Origin: WHSW01 sp963846565
GTDB taxonomy: Bacteria > Actinomycetota > Thermoleophilia > Solirubrobacterales > 70-9
NCBI GenBank assembly: GCA_963846565.1
Contig: CAWJWL010000005.1
Location: 434,001-498,000 of the forward strand
Length of the DNA stretch: 64,000 nucleotides
Direction: 5' to 3'
Shown: in pieces, positions 1 through 10,639 of the stretch
Position numbering within the stretch: position 1 is the stretch's first letter
Layout of the letters: each line of letters begins with the position of its first letter
Program-made: the position numbers and the translations under genes
The notes under the pieces: model-generated
What the model was told of the DNA's origin: nothing
The model's input: only the letters and a program-made list of their open reading frames with translations
The model's database searches: none

Positions 1-283
1 GGTCCAGCGTCGAGTCGAGGAAGGCCCCGAACAGCGTCCCCTTGCCCGACATTCGGGAGTAGCGCCCGTCGAGGGTGTCCATGACCGAGCCGAAGATGAA
101 GGCAAGTCCGGCGAAGAAGAAATGACCCTCGACGATGAGGATCACCGCCGGGACGTGGAGAAGCAGGCCCGTGATCGAGATCGCGTTCGGCGTCAGCCTC
201 GACTCGATCAGCCGGTTGCGCGCGTAGGCGCCCCAGACGGCACCGGTCCTCGGTTGCGGGGGCGGCTCGGCGATGAGAGAACG
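1..283 (-). CDS. CDP-alcohol phosphatidyltransferase, partial
   Basis: The reverse strand reads into the window edge, so the C-terminal part is missing. The family catalytic signature is visible: D-x2-D-G-x2-(A)R-x8-G-x3-D-x3-D, here starting DTLDGRYSRMSGKG and ending FLDSTLD, with Ser in place of the usual Ala. It is preceded by a hydrophobic segment (ITGLLLHVPAVILIVEG). Family members transfer a phosphoalcohol from CDP-diacylglycerol to glycerol-phosphate or inositol at the membrane; I cannot tell which acceptor applies here. A stop at 284-286 limits the frame upstream and no ATG, GTG or TTG follows it before the conserved region. The start is therefore unresolved and a small indel there is possible. 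Confidence 0.75.
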
Positions 284-309
284 CTAGTCGTCTCCCCCAC
301 GAGACGCCG

Positions 310-336
310 AGAGGCCCGCCGGCGTGGCGGGCCTCT
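310..336 (-). terminator. Hairpin terminator after the DUF4394 gene
   Basis: An 11-bp perfect stem (AGAGGCCCGCC with its complement) around a 5-nt loop lies 25 bp past the stop of the upstream reverse-strand gene. There is no clear U-tract, which is common for actinobacterial terminators. It also separates this gene from the phosphatidyltransferase. Confidence 0.7.
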
Positions 337-360
337 GGCACGATCGGGGTCGGATGTGGC

Positions 361-1932
361 TCAGCCGAGCTGGAAGCGCAGCGAGCTGGTCGTCGACCCT
401 CTCGCATCGGAGAAGGTGCCGTCGATCGTGAACTTGGCGGCCTTCTTCCCCTTCGCCTTCTTCTTCGCCTTCTTCACTTCCTTGGCGCTGAGCGCGAAGG
501 CGACGCCGCTAACGCCGTCGTCGGAGTCCTGAATGGCGGCGGCCTGCGTATCGAGCGGCTTCTTGCCCAGTCGCAGGTCGAGCTTCGCGGCGCAGGCCAC
601 GTCGCAGGCGAACGTCGCCCTGATCGACTTGTCGATCCTCTGTGACGGGACACTGATCAGGCCCTGCGGCGCCCCCTGCTTGCCGGCGGCGGGAGTGTCG
701 TCATCGGCGATGCTGACCTTCGACGTCAGCGGCGGAGCCGAGGGGAAGTTGACGCTCCGGCTCGGCCCCGTGAGGCTGACCGTGAACGTCTCGTCGGCCT
801 CGGCGGTGCCGTCGTCGGTGATCGGAATCGTGAGCGACTCCGACGCGTCGCCCGGCGCAAACGTGAGCGTGCCGTTGGTGGCCGTGTAGTCGCTGCCTGC
901 GCTCGCCGCGTCACCGGCGGCGCTCGAGGTCGCGTAGTTGATCGTCGCGACCTGGTTCAGCGGACCGACCCGGGTCACGGTCACCGTGGCCGTCCCCGCC
1001 GCCTCGCGGACTGAGGTGACGGCGTTGACGAAGCTCGCGGTCGAGGTCGGCACGAGCGACACGCTCTCGACCAGCTGCGGGCTGCCCGGGCCGCCGATGA
1101 ACGGCGCTCCGGTCCCGAGGGGGGTCCCCGACGAGCCGGTCGTCAGGTTGACCCGGTAAAAGCGCGAGCCGGCGTCCCCGGTCGTCTGCAGTGAGGCGTA
1201 GGTCGTGTTGTTCGTGAACGGCTCGATATCGAGGCCGGCGATCGGGGTCACGTCGAGGCCGAGCGGACCGACGGTGTTGAGCGTTCCCGCGTTCGGCGGA
1301 TCCTGCCTCGCGAGCACGTCGTTGCCCGCCTCGACGTCATACAGCGTCGTCGTCGGCGTGCCGGCGAACGAGTTCGTGTACGCGGCAGCGCCAACCACCG
1401 GGTTGTCACCCGCGTTCGGGTCCCCGCCGGCGAACGCGAGGCCTGTGTCGGGTCCCAGCAGGCCGCCCGTGTTCGGGCTCAGGCGCAGGTTCTGATCGTC
1501 CGTGTTGACCAGGCGGATCGCATCGGGGACGGGGTTGAAATCGAAGCCGCTGGCAACGTTCGAGGGGTCGACCCCCGGCGTGCCGATCGCCGTCGCGGTC
1601 CATGAGGCTGCCGCCTCTGACGGTCCGGCTCCGGCGGTAACGGGTGTCGGTGAGATCAGATAGGCCTGACCGGCGTCGTTCACCCCATAAAGCGTGTTCG
1701 TCTGCGGCCGGTAGTCGATCCCGATCAGATCGCCGGCCACGCCGGTTACCGGAAGCGGGCCGCTGATCAGCGTCTGCGGCGTGCCGACGGGGAACTGGAC
1801 GAGCTCGTTGCCCGTCGTCAGGCCCGTTACCGTCTGGTGGACGGCGAAGCTCGGCGCCGCGAGCGCGAGCGCCGCGCCGAACGCGATCGATGTAAGCGCC
1901 AGCGTCTTGGTGCCGGTCCGTCTGAAGCTCAT
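361..1932 (-). CDS. Secreted DUF4394 / Calx-beta domain protein
   Basis: The 523-residue product begins with a classical signal peptide (about residues 1-30, ending PSFA). Residues of about 35-290 match the DUF4394 pattern, a beta-propeller-like extracellular domain, with phrases such as LIGIDYRPQTNTLYGVND and SRFYRVNLTTG. Residues of about 295-405 look like a Calx-beta domain (VREAAGTATVTVTRVG, then ADETFTVSLTGP and a DDDTP end), which in other proteins binds calcium. The C-terminus is Lys-rich near residues 480-500. The likely role is a surface or secreted structural protein; no enzyme motif is seen. It is followed by a hairpin terminator and appears to be a single-gene unit. The start is the ATG directly before the signal peptide. 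Confidence 0.8.
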   Translation of the reverse strand: MSFRRTGTKTLALTSIAFGAALALAAPSFAVHQTVTGLTTGNELVQFPVGTPQTLISGPLPVTGVAGDLIGIDYRPQTNTLYGVNDAGQAYLISPTPVTAGAGPSEAAASWTATAIGTPGVDPSNVASGFDFNPVPDAIRLVNTDDQNLRLSPNTGGLLGPDTGLAFAGGDPNAGDNPVVGAAAYTNSFAGTPTTTLYDVEAGNDVLARQDPPNAGTLNTVGPLGLDVTPIAGLDIEPFTNNTTYASLQTTGDAGSRFYRVNLTTGSSGTPLGTGAPFIGGPGSPQLVESVSLVPTSTASFVNAVTSVREAAGTATVTVTRVGPLNQVATINYATSSAAGDAASAGSDYTATNGTLTFAPGDASESLTIPITDDGTAEADETFTVSLTGPSRSVNFPSAPPLTSKVSIADDDTPAAGKQGAPQGLISVPSQRIDKSIRATFACDVACAAKLDLRLGKKPLDTQAAAIQDSDDGVSGVAFALSAKEVKKAKKKAKGKKAAKFTIDGTFSDARGSTTSSLRFQLG

Positions 1933-2064
1933 GAACTCCTCCTGGGTATGGGATTCGGAGCGGACCGTCCGCCCGCCTGCCCTTCCCTTTCGTAGCGGAG
2001 CGGCGATCGGTTCACTCGCCGGCGGGGAAATCCGCTCGAGGCGCGACGCGCGCGGCTGCGTGCC

Positions 2065-2844
2065 CTAGATCGTCGCTTCGCGCGGGCGCTCGCTCGGCCA
2101 CGACCAGGCGTGCGGGCGGAGGCGGGCGAGCTGGCGGGCGGCAACCACCGCCATGCAGGCGACCGCGGCGCCGGCGGCGGCGTCGAACCAGTAGTGGTTG
2201 CCGGTCGCGACGATGACGAAGAGGACGTTGAGCGGGTAGATCGACCACAGCATTCGCGAGAGCAGGTGCTTGGAGAGGGCCGCGGCAGGCACGGCGACCA
2301 TCAGCGAGAAGGCGATGTGCATGCTCGGCACCGCCGCGTACTGGTTGATCAGGGACGACGCCGTCTCGGAGTCCTGGGCGACGCCGGTGAACTGGGCGAT
2401 CGTGTCGGTGAAGCCCTCGCCGGGGAAGAGACGCGGCGGCATCGTCGGGTACAGCGCGTAACCGACGAGGGCGAGCGCCATCGCGAACATGAACATGTTG
2501 CGGACGAAGTAGAAGTGGTCGTTGCGGAAGAGGTAGAGCCAGGCGAGGAACCCGGTGGTGATGACGAAGTGCGAGTTCAGGTACATGAAGTTCGCGAAGT
2601 CGATCAGCCAGGGGAAGTTGTCGATCAGGGCCTGCTGGAAGCCCGGCTCGAAGAAGGTCCCGAGCGAGCGCTCGAGATCGATCACGCTGGCGGCGTTGCC
2701 GAGCGCCTCCTCAGCACCGCCGTCGGTGATGCCACGGACGACCTGGTAGCCGTTGTAGGCGACGAAGAAGAGCAGGAACTGACATCCGGCATCCAGGATG
2801 CCCTTCGGCAAGAGTCCGTTCACGTAGGTTCCGAACCGCCGCAC
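2065..2844 (-). CDS. PAP2-superfamily membrane protein (phosphatase or inositol-phosphotransferase-like)
   Basis: This multi-spanning membrane protein carries the lipid-phosphate phosphatase motifs: YPTMPPR near residue 132, PSMHIAFS near 173 and GNHYWFDAAAG near 215 (counted from the GTG at 2844). The two catalytic His residues are those of PSMH and GNHYW. This branch of PAP2 proteins includes inositolphosphotransferases and undecaprenyl- or phosphatidate phosphatases. The substrate cannot be read from sequence. The frame is open further upstream to 2955, but that would overlap the preceding hydrolase (stop at 2889), so I prefer the GTG at 2844. It follows the hydrolase on the same strand and may be co-transcribed with it. 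Confidence 0.72.
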   Translation of the reverse strand: MRRFGTYVNGLLPKGILDAGCQFLLFFVAYNGYQVVRGITDGGAEEALGNAASVIDLERSLGTFFEPGFQQALIDNFPWLIDFANFMYLNSHFVITTGFLAWLYLFRNDHFYFVRNMFMFAMALALVGYALYPTMPPRLFPGEGFTDTIAQFTGVAQDSETASSLINQYAAVPSMHIAFSLMVAVPAAALSKHLLSRMLWSIYPLNVLFVIVATGNHYWFDAAAGAAVACMAVVAARQLARLRPHAWSWPSERPREATI

Positions 2845-2888
2845 GCGGTCGAGGATTGTAAAGGCCGCGTGAGCAGCCGCCCATACGG

Positions 2889-3740
2889 CTAACCGGTGGC
2901 GGGGTGGTCGAGGAAGCCGCAGACCGTGTCGAGGAGGTCGGGGCGGTCGACCCACGGCCAGTGCCCGGCGTCGGGGAGCCGAAGGAGATCGGCGTTCGCG
3001 AGCCGGTCGGCGTAGACCGCGGCGAACCGGGGCGGGATGTAGGGGTCGTGCTCACCCCAGACGACGAGCGACGGGCACTCGATTCGTCCGAGGCCGCAGC
3101 CCGCGGCGGCGAGCGCCGGCGGGTCCGCGGAGCGATAGAGCTCGAGCACCGCCGCCGATTTCGCGCCGCGCCAGCCGTCATAGATGCGGTCGACGAACCA
3201 ATCCGGGAAGCGGCCGTCGCCACTCGCCTGTCGGGAGAGCAGGCGCAACGCGGGCTTCGAGACCGTAGCGTTGACCAACGGCCCGATGCCAGGCGTGCGC
3301 CAGAGCCGGGCGAGCCAATGCCACCTGTACCCCGGAAGGAGTGGGACCGCGTTGATGACCACGAGCTTGTCGAGGCGCCCGGGCCTGGCGAACGCGTCGA
3401 GGAGCGCGAGAACTCCCCAGTCGTGGACGACAAGCGCGTGCTCCTCCACACCGAGGACGTCGAGCGTGCGCGCGAAGAAGCGGCCGAGACCTTGCATGGA
3501 GTAGTCGAAGCGCTTCGCGCTCGGCGCCGCTGACTGGCCCCACCCGGGGTGGTCGAACGCGATGGCAGGCCGCGAGAGGAGCTCGAGGAACGGGGTCCAG
3601 TCGGCGGAGTCGGTCGGGTTGCCGTGCGAGAAGACCACCGGCGCCCCCTCGCCATCCCTCCGCCGGACATGAACACCGACGCCATCGATGTCGATCCGCT
3701 CCTCGATGATCGGCGAGCTGGTGCTCACGGCGGCGACCAT
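2889..3740 (-). CDS. Alpha/beta-hydrolase, haloalkane-dehalogenase-like
   Basis: The 283-residue alpha/beta-hydrolase has an oxyanion segment HGNPT near residue 39 and a nucleophile elbow HDWG with Asp107 instead of Ser. An acid is probable at Asp232 in GEHDPYIP, and the catalytic His is His260 in DAGHWPW. An Asp nucleophile in HDWG is typical of haloalkane dehalogenases and epoxide hydrolases, so the protein probably forms an alkyl-enzyme ester. The true substrate is unknown. The chosen ATG at 3740 lies just before the first conserved strand. The frame continues to 3923, but that extension overlaps the divergent endonuclease III gene start at 3753. Confidence 0.78.
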   Translation of the reverse strand: MVAAVSTSSPIIEERIDIDGVGVHVRRRDGEGAPVVFSHGNPTDSADWTPFLELLSRPAIAFDHPGWGQSAAPSAKRFDYSMQGLGRFFARTLDVLGVEEHALVVHDWGVLALLDAFARPGRLDKLVVINAVPLLPGYRWHWLARLWRTPGIGPLVNATVSKPALRLLSRQASGDGRFPDWFVDRIYDGWRGAKSAAVLELYRSADPPALAAAGCGLGRIECPSLVVWGEHDPYIPPRFAAVYADRLANADLLRLPDAGHWPWVDRPDLLDTVCGFLDHPATG

Positions 3741-3752
3741 ATCCTCTCGCGC

Positions 3753-4458
3753 GTGCCTCGGGCCAAGGAGAGCAATGTCTGGACACGTCCGCGGAAAGCC
3801 CGCGTCCGAGCGATCCGCGACCGCCTGCGCGAGCTCTACGGCCGCGCCGTCAACGAGCCCCACGGCGATCCGATCGCACGAGCTCGTCCTGACGATCCTC
3901 TCCCAGAACACCAACGACCACAACCGCGACGTCGCCTACCGGCGGCCTGCGCGACGCGCTTCGACGACTGGGAGGCGATCCGCGACGCGCCGATCGCCGA
4001 GGTGATCGAGGCGATCCGGCCCGGGGGGCCTCGCCAACACGAAGGCGCCGCGGATCCAGGACGTGCTCGCCGCAGCTCGGCCGGAGCCGCGACCTCGACT
4101 GGCTCGAGACGGCCGCCGCGAGCGAGGCGATCGACTACCTGACCTCGCTGCCCGGGGTCGGCCGCAAGACCGCCGCCTGCGTGATGATCTTCGCCTTCGA
4201 CCGCCCCGAGATCCCGGTCGACACCCACGTGCACCGGGTCGGCGGCACGGCTCGGCCTGTTCCCGCCGAAGGCCTCATTCGAGGCGCGCCCACGACGAGA
4301 TGCTCGCGATCACCGACCCCGACGACGCCTACGAGCTGCACATGAACCTGATCGAGCACGGCCGCGCGAGTCTGCCGCCCGCGGCCGCGGTGCGGAGAGT
4401 GCGGGCTGCGGCGTATGTGCCCCTGGTTCCGCAGTCAGGGCGCGCCCGTGGCAGGTAG
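3753..4458 (+). pseudogene. nth: Endonuclease III, many frameshifts
   Basis: Pieces of a complete endonuclease III are found in order but in changing frames. They are an N-terminal segment from a GTG (PRAKESNVWTRPRKARVRAI), then LVLTILSQNTNDHNRD, DDWEAIRDAPIAEVIEAI, the helix-hairpin-helix LPGVGRKTAACV, the catalytic Asp in VDTHVHRVG, and a C-terminal C-x2-C-x5-C (CGECGLRRMC) of the [4Fe-4S] cluster. At least seven one-base shifts are needed, near 3876, 3945-3958, 4026, 4082, 4243, 4280 and 4370. The enzyme removes oxidised pyrimidines in base-excision repair. All catalytic landmarks survive, which favours sequencing error over decay. The true 3' end is uncertain. Confidence 0.8.
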
Positions 4459-4503
4459 TATCGGCGCGCCCGCGAGCGGCTCGCGCGAGGCGGGTTCGAG
4501 TTG

Positions 4504-4989
4504 ATGAGCAAAGGTCCCTTCACCCTTTTCGGCATCTTCGCGGCAATCTGCCTCGTCGCTATCCCCTACTTCGCCTTCGCGAAGGAGGGCAACGAGGACA
4601 CAGCTCTGGTCGAGGTCGCGGCCTCCGACGACGACGCACGAGAGCTGTTCGTGAACAACTGCGGCTACTGCCACACGCTCGCCGCCGGGGGCACCGACGG
4701 CGTCGTCGGCCCTGACCTCGACGACCTCCTCGTCCCCACGGGTGTCAACTCGGCGGAGCAGTTCGAGGGCATCTACACCCGGGTCCAGAACGCGGTCAAC
4801 TGCGGCATCGGCGGCCGGATGCCGAAGCGGATCCTGATCGGCGAGGAGTCGCGACAGGTCGCCTCCTTCGTCGCCGCCTACGCCGGCCAGATCGGCACGG
4901 GGCCGACGGTCGACCTCGAATCGGCCGAGGCGCCGGACCCCGGCGCATGCGCCGAGTCCGAGGACACGGCCGCCGCCGACGGCGGCTGA
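4504..4989 (+). CDS. Membrane-anchored c-type cytochrome
   Basis: The 161-residue protein has an N-terminal membrane anchor or uncleaved signal (about residues 6-26). A single haem site CGYCH lies at residues 53-57 and a likely axial Met at residue 106 (GGRMPKR). The fold size fits a small class I cytochrome c domain, followed by an acidic, Ala-rich tail. It should act in electron transfer on the outer face of the membrane; the partner complex is not encoded nearby. The ATG overlaps the region after nth. A TTG three bases upstream (4501) is an alternative start. Confidence 0.8.
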   Translation: MSKGPFTLFGIFAAICLVAIPYFAFAKEGNEDTALVEVAASDDDARELFVNNCGYCHTLAAGGTDGVVGPDLDDLLVPTGVNSAEQFEGIYTRVQNAVNCGIGGRMPKRILIGEESRQVASFVAAYAGQIGTGPTVDLESAEAPDPGACAESEDTAAADGG

Positions 4990-5003
4990 GCTCCCGAATA
5001 CCG

Positions 5004-5053
5004 AACGTTCCGCCCGCCTCCTCGGGCTTCGCCCTCCGGGGGCGGCCGGGTCA
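5004..5053 (-). repeat. 48-bp dispersed repeat, copy 1 (50 bp)
   Basis: The copy runs AACGTT to TGACCC-complement on the plus strand, in the gap between the cytochrome c and dnaK. It differs from the consensus by one extra G and one extra C placed symmetrically around the central TTC loop (GGGC-TTC-GCCC instead of GGC-TTC-GCC). The mini-hairpin is thus lengthened by one pair and not broken. Confidence 0.9.
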
Positions 5054-5095
5054 GGCACGGGACGGCTTGCGCCATTTCCGATCTGCTAGGTTCTC

Positions 5096-5125
5096 ACTTA
5101 GATTTTTTGGAGTCTGAAGTAGAAA
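5096..5125 (+). promoter_or_regulatory. dnaK promoter with HspR/HAIR-like site
   Basis: ACTTAGA (5096-5102) and TCTGAAGT (5113-5120) form an imperfect inverted repeat upstream of dnaK. A -10-like TAGAAA lies at 5120-5125. The same ACTTAGATTT block occurs upstream of clpB at 12208-12217. HspR regulators bind inverted repeats (HAIR, CTTGAGT-type) at exactly these genes, so this is a plausible diverged operator; the match to the classical HAIR half-site is weak. A good ribosome-binding site (AAGGAG, 5139-5144) precedes the GTG start. Confidence 0.5.
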
Positions 5126-5151
5126 ACTGACGCCTGAGAAGGAGAATCACA

Positions 5152-7060
<1,909 letters not shown>

Positions 7061-7061
<1 letters not shown>

Positions 7062-7585
7062 TGACCGAGAAGAAGCCGGAGCAGGCCGAGGCCGTCGAGG
7101 CCTCGGCCCCCGAGAACGGCGAGGCCGTCGAGCAGGACCTCGAGGCGCTCGTCGCCGACGTCAGCCGCGAGCGCGATGAGTACCTCGATCTTGCTCGCCG
7201 CGCTCAAGCCGATTTCGAGAACTACCGCAAGCGCTCCGCGACTCAGGTTGCCGACGCGGCGCGGAAGGCCACGGGCGACTTGGTCCGCGATCTTCTCCCC
7301 GCGATCGACTCGCTCGAGCGGGCGCTCGAAGGTGCGGAGGGCGATGGAGCGCTCGAGCGCGGCGTCGCCCTGGTCCGCGATCAGCTGCTGGAGACGCTGC
7401 GCCGCGCGGGGGTCGAGGCCTATGACCCGACGGGCGAGCGCTTCGATCCGACTTGGCACGAGGCGCTCTCCACCTGCCCGGCCCCGGAGGGCGCCGACAG
7501 CGGCGTGATCGTCGAGGTCATGGACCGCGGCTATCGCCTCGACGGCCAGGTCCTGCGGCCGGCGCGGGTCGTGGTGGCCGAGTAG
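7061..7585 (+). CDS. grpE: Nucleotide exchange factor GrpE
   Basis: The 174-residue product has an acidic N-terminus, a long helical region (LEALVADVSRERDEYLDLAR) with the family phrase QADFENYRKR, and a C-terminal beta domain (YDPTGERFDPTWHEAL and GVIVEVMDRGYRLDGQVLRP). GrpE releases ADP from DnaK. The ATG shares one base with the dnaK stop codon, indicating translational coupling in the dnaK operon. No damage is seen. Confidence 0.95.
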
Positions 7586-7594
7586 GGAGCCGCG

Positions 7595-8710
7595 ATGGCC
7601 AACGACCACTACGAGACGCTCGGAGTCGGGCGCGGGGCCTCCGAGGAGGAGATCAAGAAGGCCTACCGCAGGCTCGCGCGGGAGAACCATCCCGACGCGA
7701 ACCCGGGCGACGACGCGGCCGAGGAGCGCTTCAAGCAGATCCAGCAGGCCTACGACACGCTCTCAGACACCGAGAAGCGCCGTGAGTACGACGCCGGCGG
7801 CCGCTTCGCCGGCTTCGGCCGCGGCGGCGGCGGCGGCGCTCCGGGCGGCAACTTCGTCGGTGACATCGGCGACATCTTCTCGACCATGTTCCGGGGTCGC
7901 GGCGGACCCGGCCAGCAGCCCGCCCGGGGTCGTGACCTCGAGACCGAGGTCTCGCTCGGCTTCGAGGATGCGATGGGCGGCACCGAGGTGACGGTCACGG
8001 TTCCGAAGCAGGCGAGCTGCAAGACCTGCAGCGGGACGGGCGCCAAGCCGGGAACCTCGCCGACGACCTGCCCACGCTGCAACGGCCGCGGCGTCGACTC
8101 CGAGAGCCAGGGCTTCTTCTCGATCACGCAGCCGTGCCCGCAGTGCAGCGGATCCGGCCAGATCATTCCCGAGCCCTGCGCGACCTGCGGCGGGTCCGGC
8201 CTGACGATGCAGCGCAAGCGCTACCGGGTGCGAATTCCCGCGGGCGTCCGCGACGGCACCCGGATCCGTGTCCAGGGCAAGGGCGAGGACGGGCCGCGAG
8301 GCGCCCCGCCGGGCGACCTCTACGTCGTCACCCGGGTGACCCCCTCCCCCGTCTTCCGCCAGCGCGAGGACGGCAACCTCGAGGTCAAGGTCCCGATCAC
8401 GGTGCCCGAGGCGATCCAGGGGGCGACGGTGGAGGTTCCGACACTCGCCGGGACCAAGCGCATCCGCGTGCCCGCGGGGACCCAGCACGGAACCGTCGTC
8501 CGACTCCGCGGAGAGGGCCCGCCGAAGCCCGGCGGCCGCCAGGCCGGCGACATCCTCTACCGGCTCGAGATCGACATGCCGCAGGAGCTCTCCCGCGAGC
8601 AGCGCAAGGCGCTCGAGGCGTTCGCCGAAGCGATCAACGATCACGACCCGCGCGAGCAACTCCTGCGTGATGCGTCCGCACGGTCGGCAAGAGTTGCGGG
8701 CCAGAGCTGA
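7595..8710 (+). CDS. dnaJ: Co-chaperone DnaJ
   Basis: The 371-residue type I DnaJ has a J-domain with the HPD motif at residues 32-34 and a Gly-rich linker (FGRGGGGGAPGG). Four zinc-binding repeats follow (CKTCSGTG, CPRCNGRG, CPQCSGSG, CATCGGSG), then two beta-sandwich substrate domains. It stimulates the DnaK ATPase and delivers unfolded clients. It lies 9 bp after grpE, and its stop overlaps the hspR ATG by one base, so it belongs to the same operon. Confidence 0.96.
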   Translation: MANDHYETLGVGRGASEEEIKKAYRRLARENHPDANPGDDAAEERFKQIQQAYDTLSDTEKRREYDAGGRFAGFGRGGGGGAPGGNFVGDIGDIFSTMFRGRGGPGQQPARGRDLETEVSLGFEDAMGGTEVTVTVPKQASCKTCSGTGAKPGTSPTTCPRCNGRGVDSESQGFFSITQPCPQCSGSGQIIPEPCATCGGSGLTMQRKRYRVRIPAGVRDGTRIRVQGKGEDGPRGAPPGDLYVVTRVTPSPVFRQREDGNLEVKVPITVPEAIQGATVEVPTLAGTKRIRVPAGTQHGTVVRLRGEGPPKPGGRQAGDILYRLEIDMPQELSREQRKALEAFAEAINDHDPREQLLRDASARSARVAGQS

Positions 8711-9207
8711 TGAGCACGCGCGAGGAGCGACATTCCGGCCGCGGTGTCGACAGGCGGCGAGGCGTGTTCATGATCTCGGTCGCTGCCGAGCTCGCGGAGA
8801 TGCATCCGCAGACGCTGCGGATGTACGAGGCGCGCGGCCTGATCACGCCGAAGCGCTCGCCGAAGAACACCCGCCTCTACTCCTACGACGACGTCGAGCG
8901 GCTGCGCCGGATCCAGCAGATGACCGCCGAGGGCGGACTCAACCTGGCGGGGGTCGAGACCGTGCTCAGCCTCGAACGCGACCTCGAGCGGGCTCGGACG
9001 GAGGTCGCGAGGATGCGCAAGCGTGCCGAGGAGCTCGAGCGGCGGATGGTGGCCGAGATGGAGCGCGTTCGGCGTTCGCTGCGGGCCGAGATCGTGCCGT
9101 ATGGCGCCTACGAGCCACGGCGCCCGGCCCGGCCGATGCCGGCGGCGAGTTCGGATGATGCTTCCGTATCGATCCCGATCGAGCGACGCAAGCGTTCCGG
9201 AAGCTGA
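8710..9207 (+). CDS. hspR: Heat-shock repressor HspR (MerR type)
   Basis: This 165-residue MerR-family regulator has a helix-turn-helix beginning near residue 22 (ISVAAELAEMHPQTLRMYE, then RGLITPKRSPKNTRLYSYDD). A coiled-coil follows (RDLERARTEVARMRKRAEEL). The position at the end of dnaK-grpE-dnaJ is diagnostic for HspR, which represses this operon and often clpB, with DnaK as co-repressor in other actinobacteria. A 20-residue Arg-rich leader precedes the domain; the internal ATG at 8770 is an alternative start. The tail is basic and probably disordered. Confidence 0.9.
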   Translation: MSTREERHSGRGVDRRRGVFMISVAAELAEMHPQTLRMYEARGLITPKRSPKNTRLYSYDDVERLRRIQQMTAEGGLNLAGVETVLSLERDLERARTEVARMRKRAEELERRMVAEMERVRRSLRAEIVPYGAYEPRRPARPMPAASSDDASVSIPIERRKRSGS

Positions 9208-9213
9208 GCGCCT

Positions 9214-9582
9214 GTGAATGAACGGCACCTTGTCACCGCGCTCGCCGTGGCGCGGATCGGCATCGGCGCCGCGATCTGGCTCGCCCCGCGCGCCTCGATC
9301 CGGGCGCTCGGCTTCGACCCCGACGATCCGCAAGTCACCGCGCTCGCGCGCCTTGCCGGGACCCGCGACCTCGCGCTCGGCGGGATCGCGCTCGCAACAC
9401 GCTCACGGCCGGCGGAGGCCGCAACGCTCACGCGCGTCAACGCCGCCGTCGACGCGCTCGACGCGGCGGCGTTCGCGATTGCCCTCATACGTCGCGAGGG
9501 GATCGACCGGGCGGGACTGGTCGGGACCGCCAGTGGCGCCACGGCGGCGGCAGCCGGGGCCTGGCTCGCGCGGGCGGCCTGA
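9214..9582 (+). CDS. Small membrane protein, DUF4267-like
   Basis: The 122-residue protein starts at a GTG 7 bp after hspR. It has hydrophobic helices near the N-terminus (VTALAVARIGIGAAIWLAP) and C-terminus (GTASGATAAAAGAWLARA). A central phrase, LARLAGTRDLALGGIAL, resembles DUF4267-type small membrane proteins of actinobacteria. No function is known. The close spacing suggests it may be read through from the heat-shock operon, but nothing else links it to that response. Confidence 0.65.
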   Translation: MNERHLVTALAVARIGIGAAIWLAPRASIRALGFDPDDPQVTALARLAGTRDLALGGIALATRSRPAEAATLTRVNAAVDALDAAAFAIALIRREGIDRAGLVGTASGATAAAAGAWLARAA

Positions 9583-9583
9583 G

Positions 9584-10639
9584 TCACCCGGTCAGCGTCA
9601 CCTTCGAGAGCCCGTGCGGGGCGTCGAGGTCGGCTCCAACTCGAATCGCCCAGTGGCGGGCGACCACCTGTCCGACGACGGTCGCAGGGATCGGGGCGAG
9701 ATGCGCCGAAACCGACGCGGGCCAGGTCAGCCGTGGCAGTCCGGCAGCGGCCAGCGTGCTCGCGAGCTGCTCATCCTCAGGGGCGAGCAGACCGACCCGT
9801 GCGCCTCTGGCCCTCACCGCGGCGACGGCCTCGGTGGTGCTCGGCTCCGCGGGGGAGATCGCGATCACCACGCTGCCTCCGCCGACCGCGGCGATCGGCC
9901 CGTGCATGAGGTCCGGCGGCGAGAACGCCTCGCAGACGATGCCGGTCAGCTCGCGGACCTTGAGCGCTGTCTCGCTGGCGCTCGCGAGGTGAAGGCCGCG
10001 GCCGGCCGCGATCAGGTGCGCGGCGTCCATGAGCGGCTCGAAAGCGGCGACGCCGGGCAGCGCGGCGTCCAGCGTCGCGGCCACCTGCCCGGGCAGGGCG
10101 TCGAGGTCGAAGAGATCTCTCGGGGCACCCGGTAGCGCGGTCGCGAGCGCGGCAACTGCCGCCAACGACGACGTCACCGTCTTCGTCGCCGGGACCGCGC
10201 GCTCCTCGCCCGCGTCGAGTTCGATTACCCAGCGCGCGGCAGCGGCAAGTGGGGAGCCGGGGTCGTTCGTGATCGCAAGGGTCCTCCCCGCCGCGCCGCC
10301 GGCGCCGGCCAGCACGCGGGCGATGTCCGCAGACCGCCCCGACTGCGAGATCCCGACGACCAGCCCGTCCTTCATCAGCGGCGGCCCGGCCGATGCCCCC
10401 GCTGAGCTCAGCGACGGCGCCGCGAGCGCGACCGGGAGCCGGGCGACGGATCCGAGCAGGTACTGCGCGTAACGCGCGACGTTGTCGGACGACCCGCGAG
10501 CGGCGATCACGGCAAACGGCGCCGGGCGCCGCTCGACCTCCGAGGCGATCTCGGCGGCGACAGCGCGCGCCGAGTCAATAGCTCGGGCGAGCGCCGCCGG
10601 CTGCTCGCGCAGCTCGCGATCCAGCCATGCCTCGCTCAC
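9584..10639 (-). CDS. SIS-domain sugar-phosphate isomerase (GlmS-isomerase-like)
   Basis: The protein has two SIS modules: GSSDNVARYAQYLLG with SQSGRSADI in the first, and ALKVRELTGIVCEAFSPPDL plus MHGP in the second. The latter pattern matches the C-terminal isomerase half of GlmS, including the catalytic E-L-x-HGP region. There is no glutaminase domain, so it probably deaminates or isomerises an amino-sugar phosphate. The start is the GTG at 10639, whose GTGA overlaps the stop of the upstream transporter remnant. It forms a unit with the ROK regulator at 10855-12099, pointing to amino-sugar catabolism under ROK control. Confidence 0.8.
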   Translation of the reverse strand: MSEAWLDRELREQPAALARAIDSARAVAAEIASEVERRPAPFAVIAARGSSDNVARYAQYLLGSVARLPVALAAPSLSSAGASAGPPLMKDGLVVGISQSGRSADIARVLAGAGGAAGRTLAITNDPGSPLAAAARWVIELDAGEERAVPATKTVTSSLAAVAALATALPGAPRDLFDLDALPGQVAATLDAALPGVAAFEPLMDAAHLIAAGRGLHLASASETALKVRELTGIVCEAFSPPDLMHGPIAAVGGGSVVIAISPAEPSTTEAVAAVRARGARVGLLAPEDEQLASTLAAAGLPRLTWPASVSAHLAPIPATVVGQVVARHWAIRVGADLDAPHGLSKVTLTG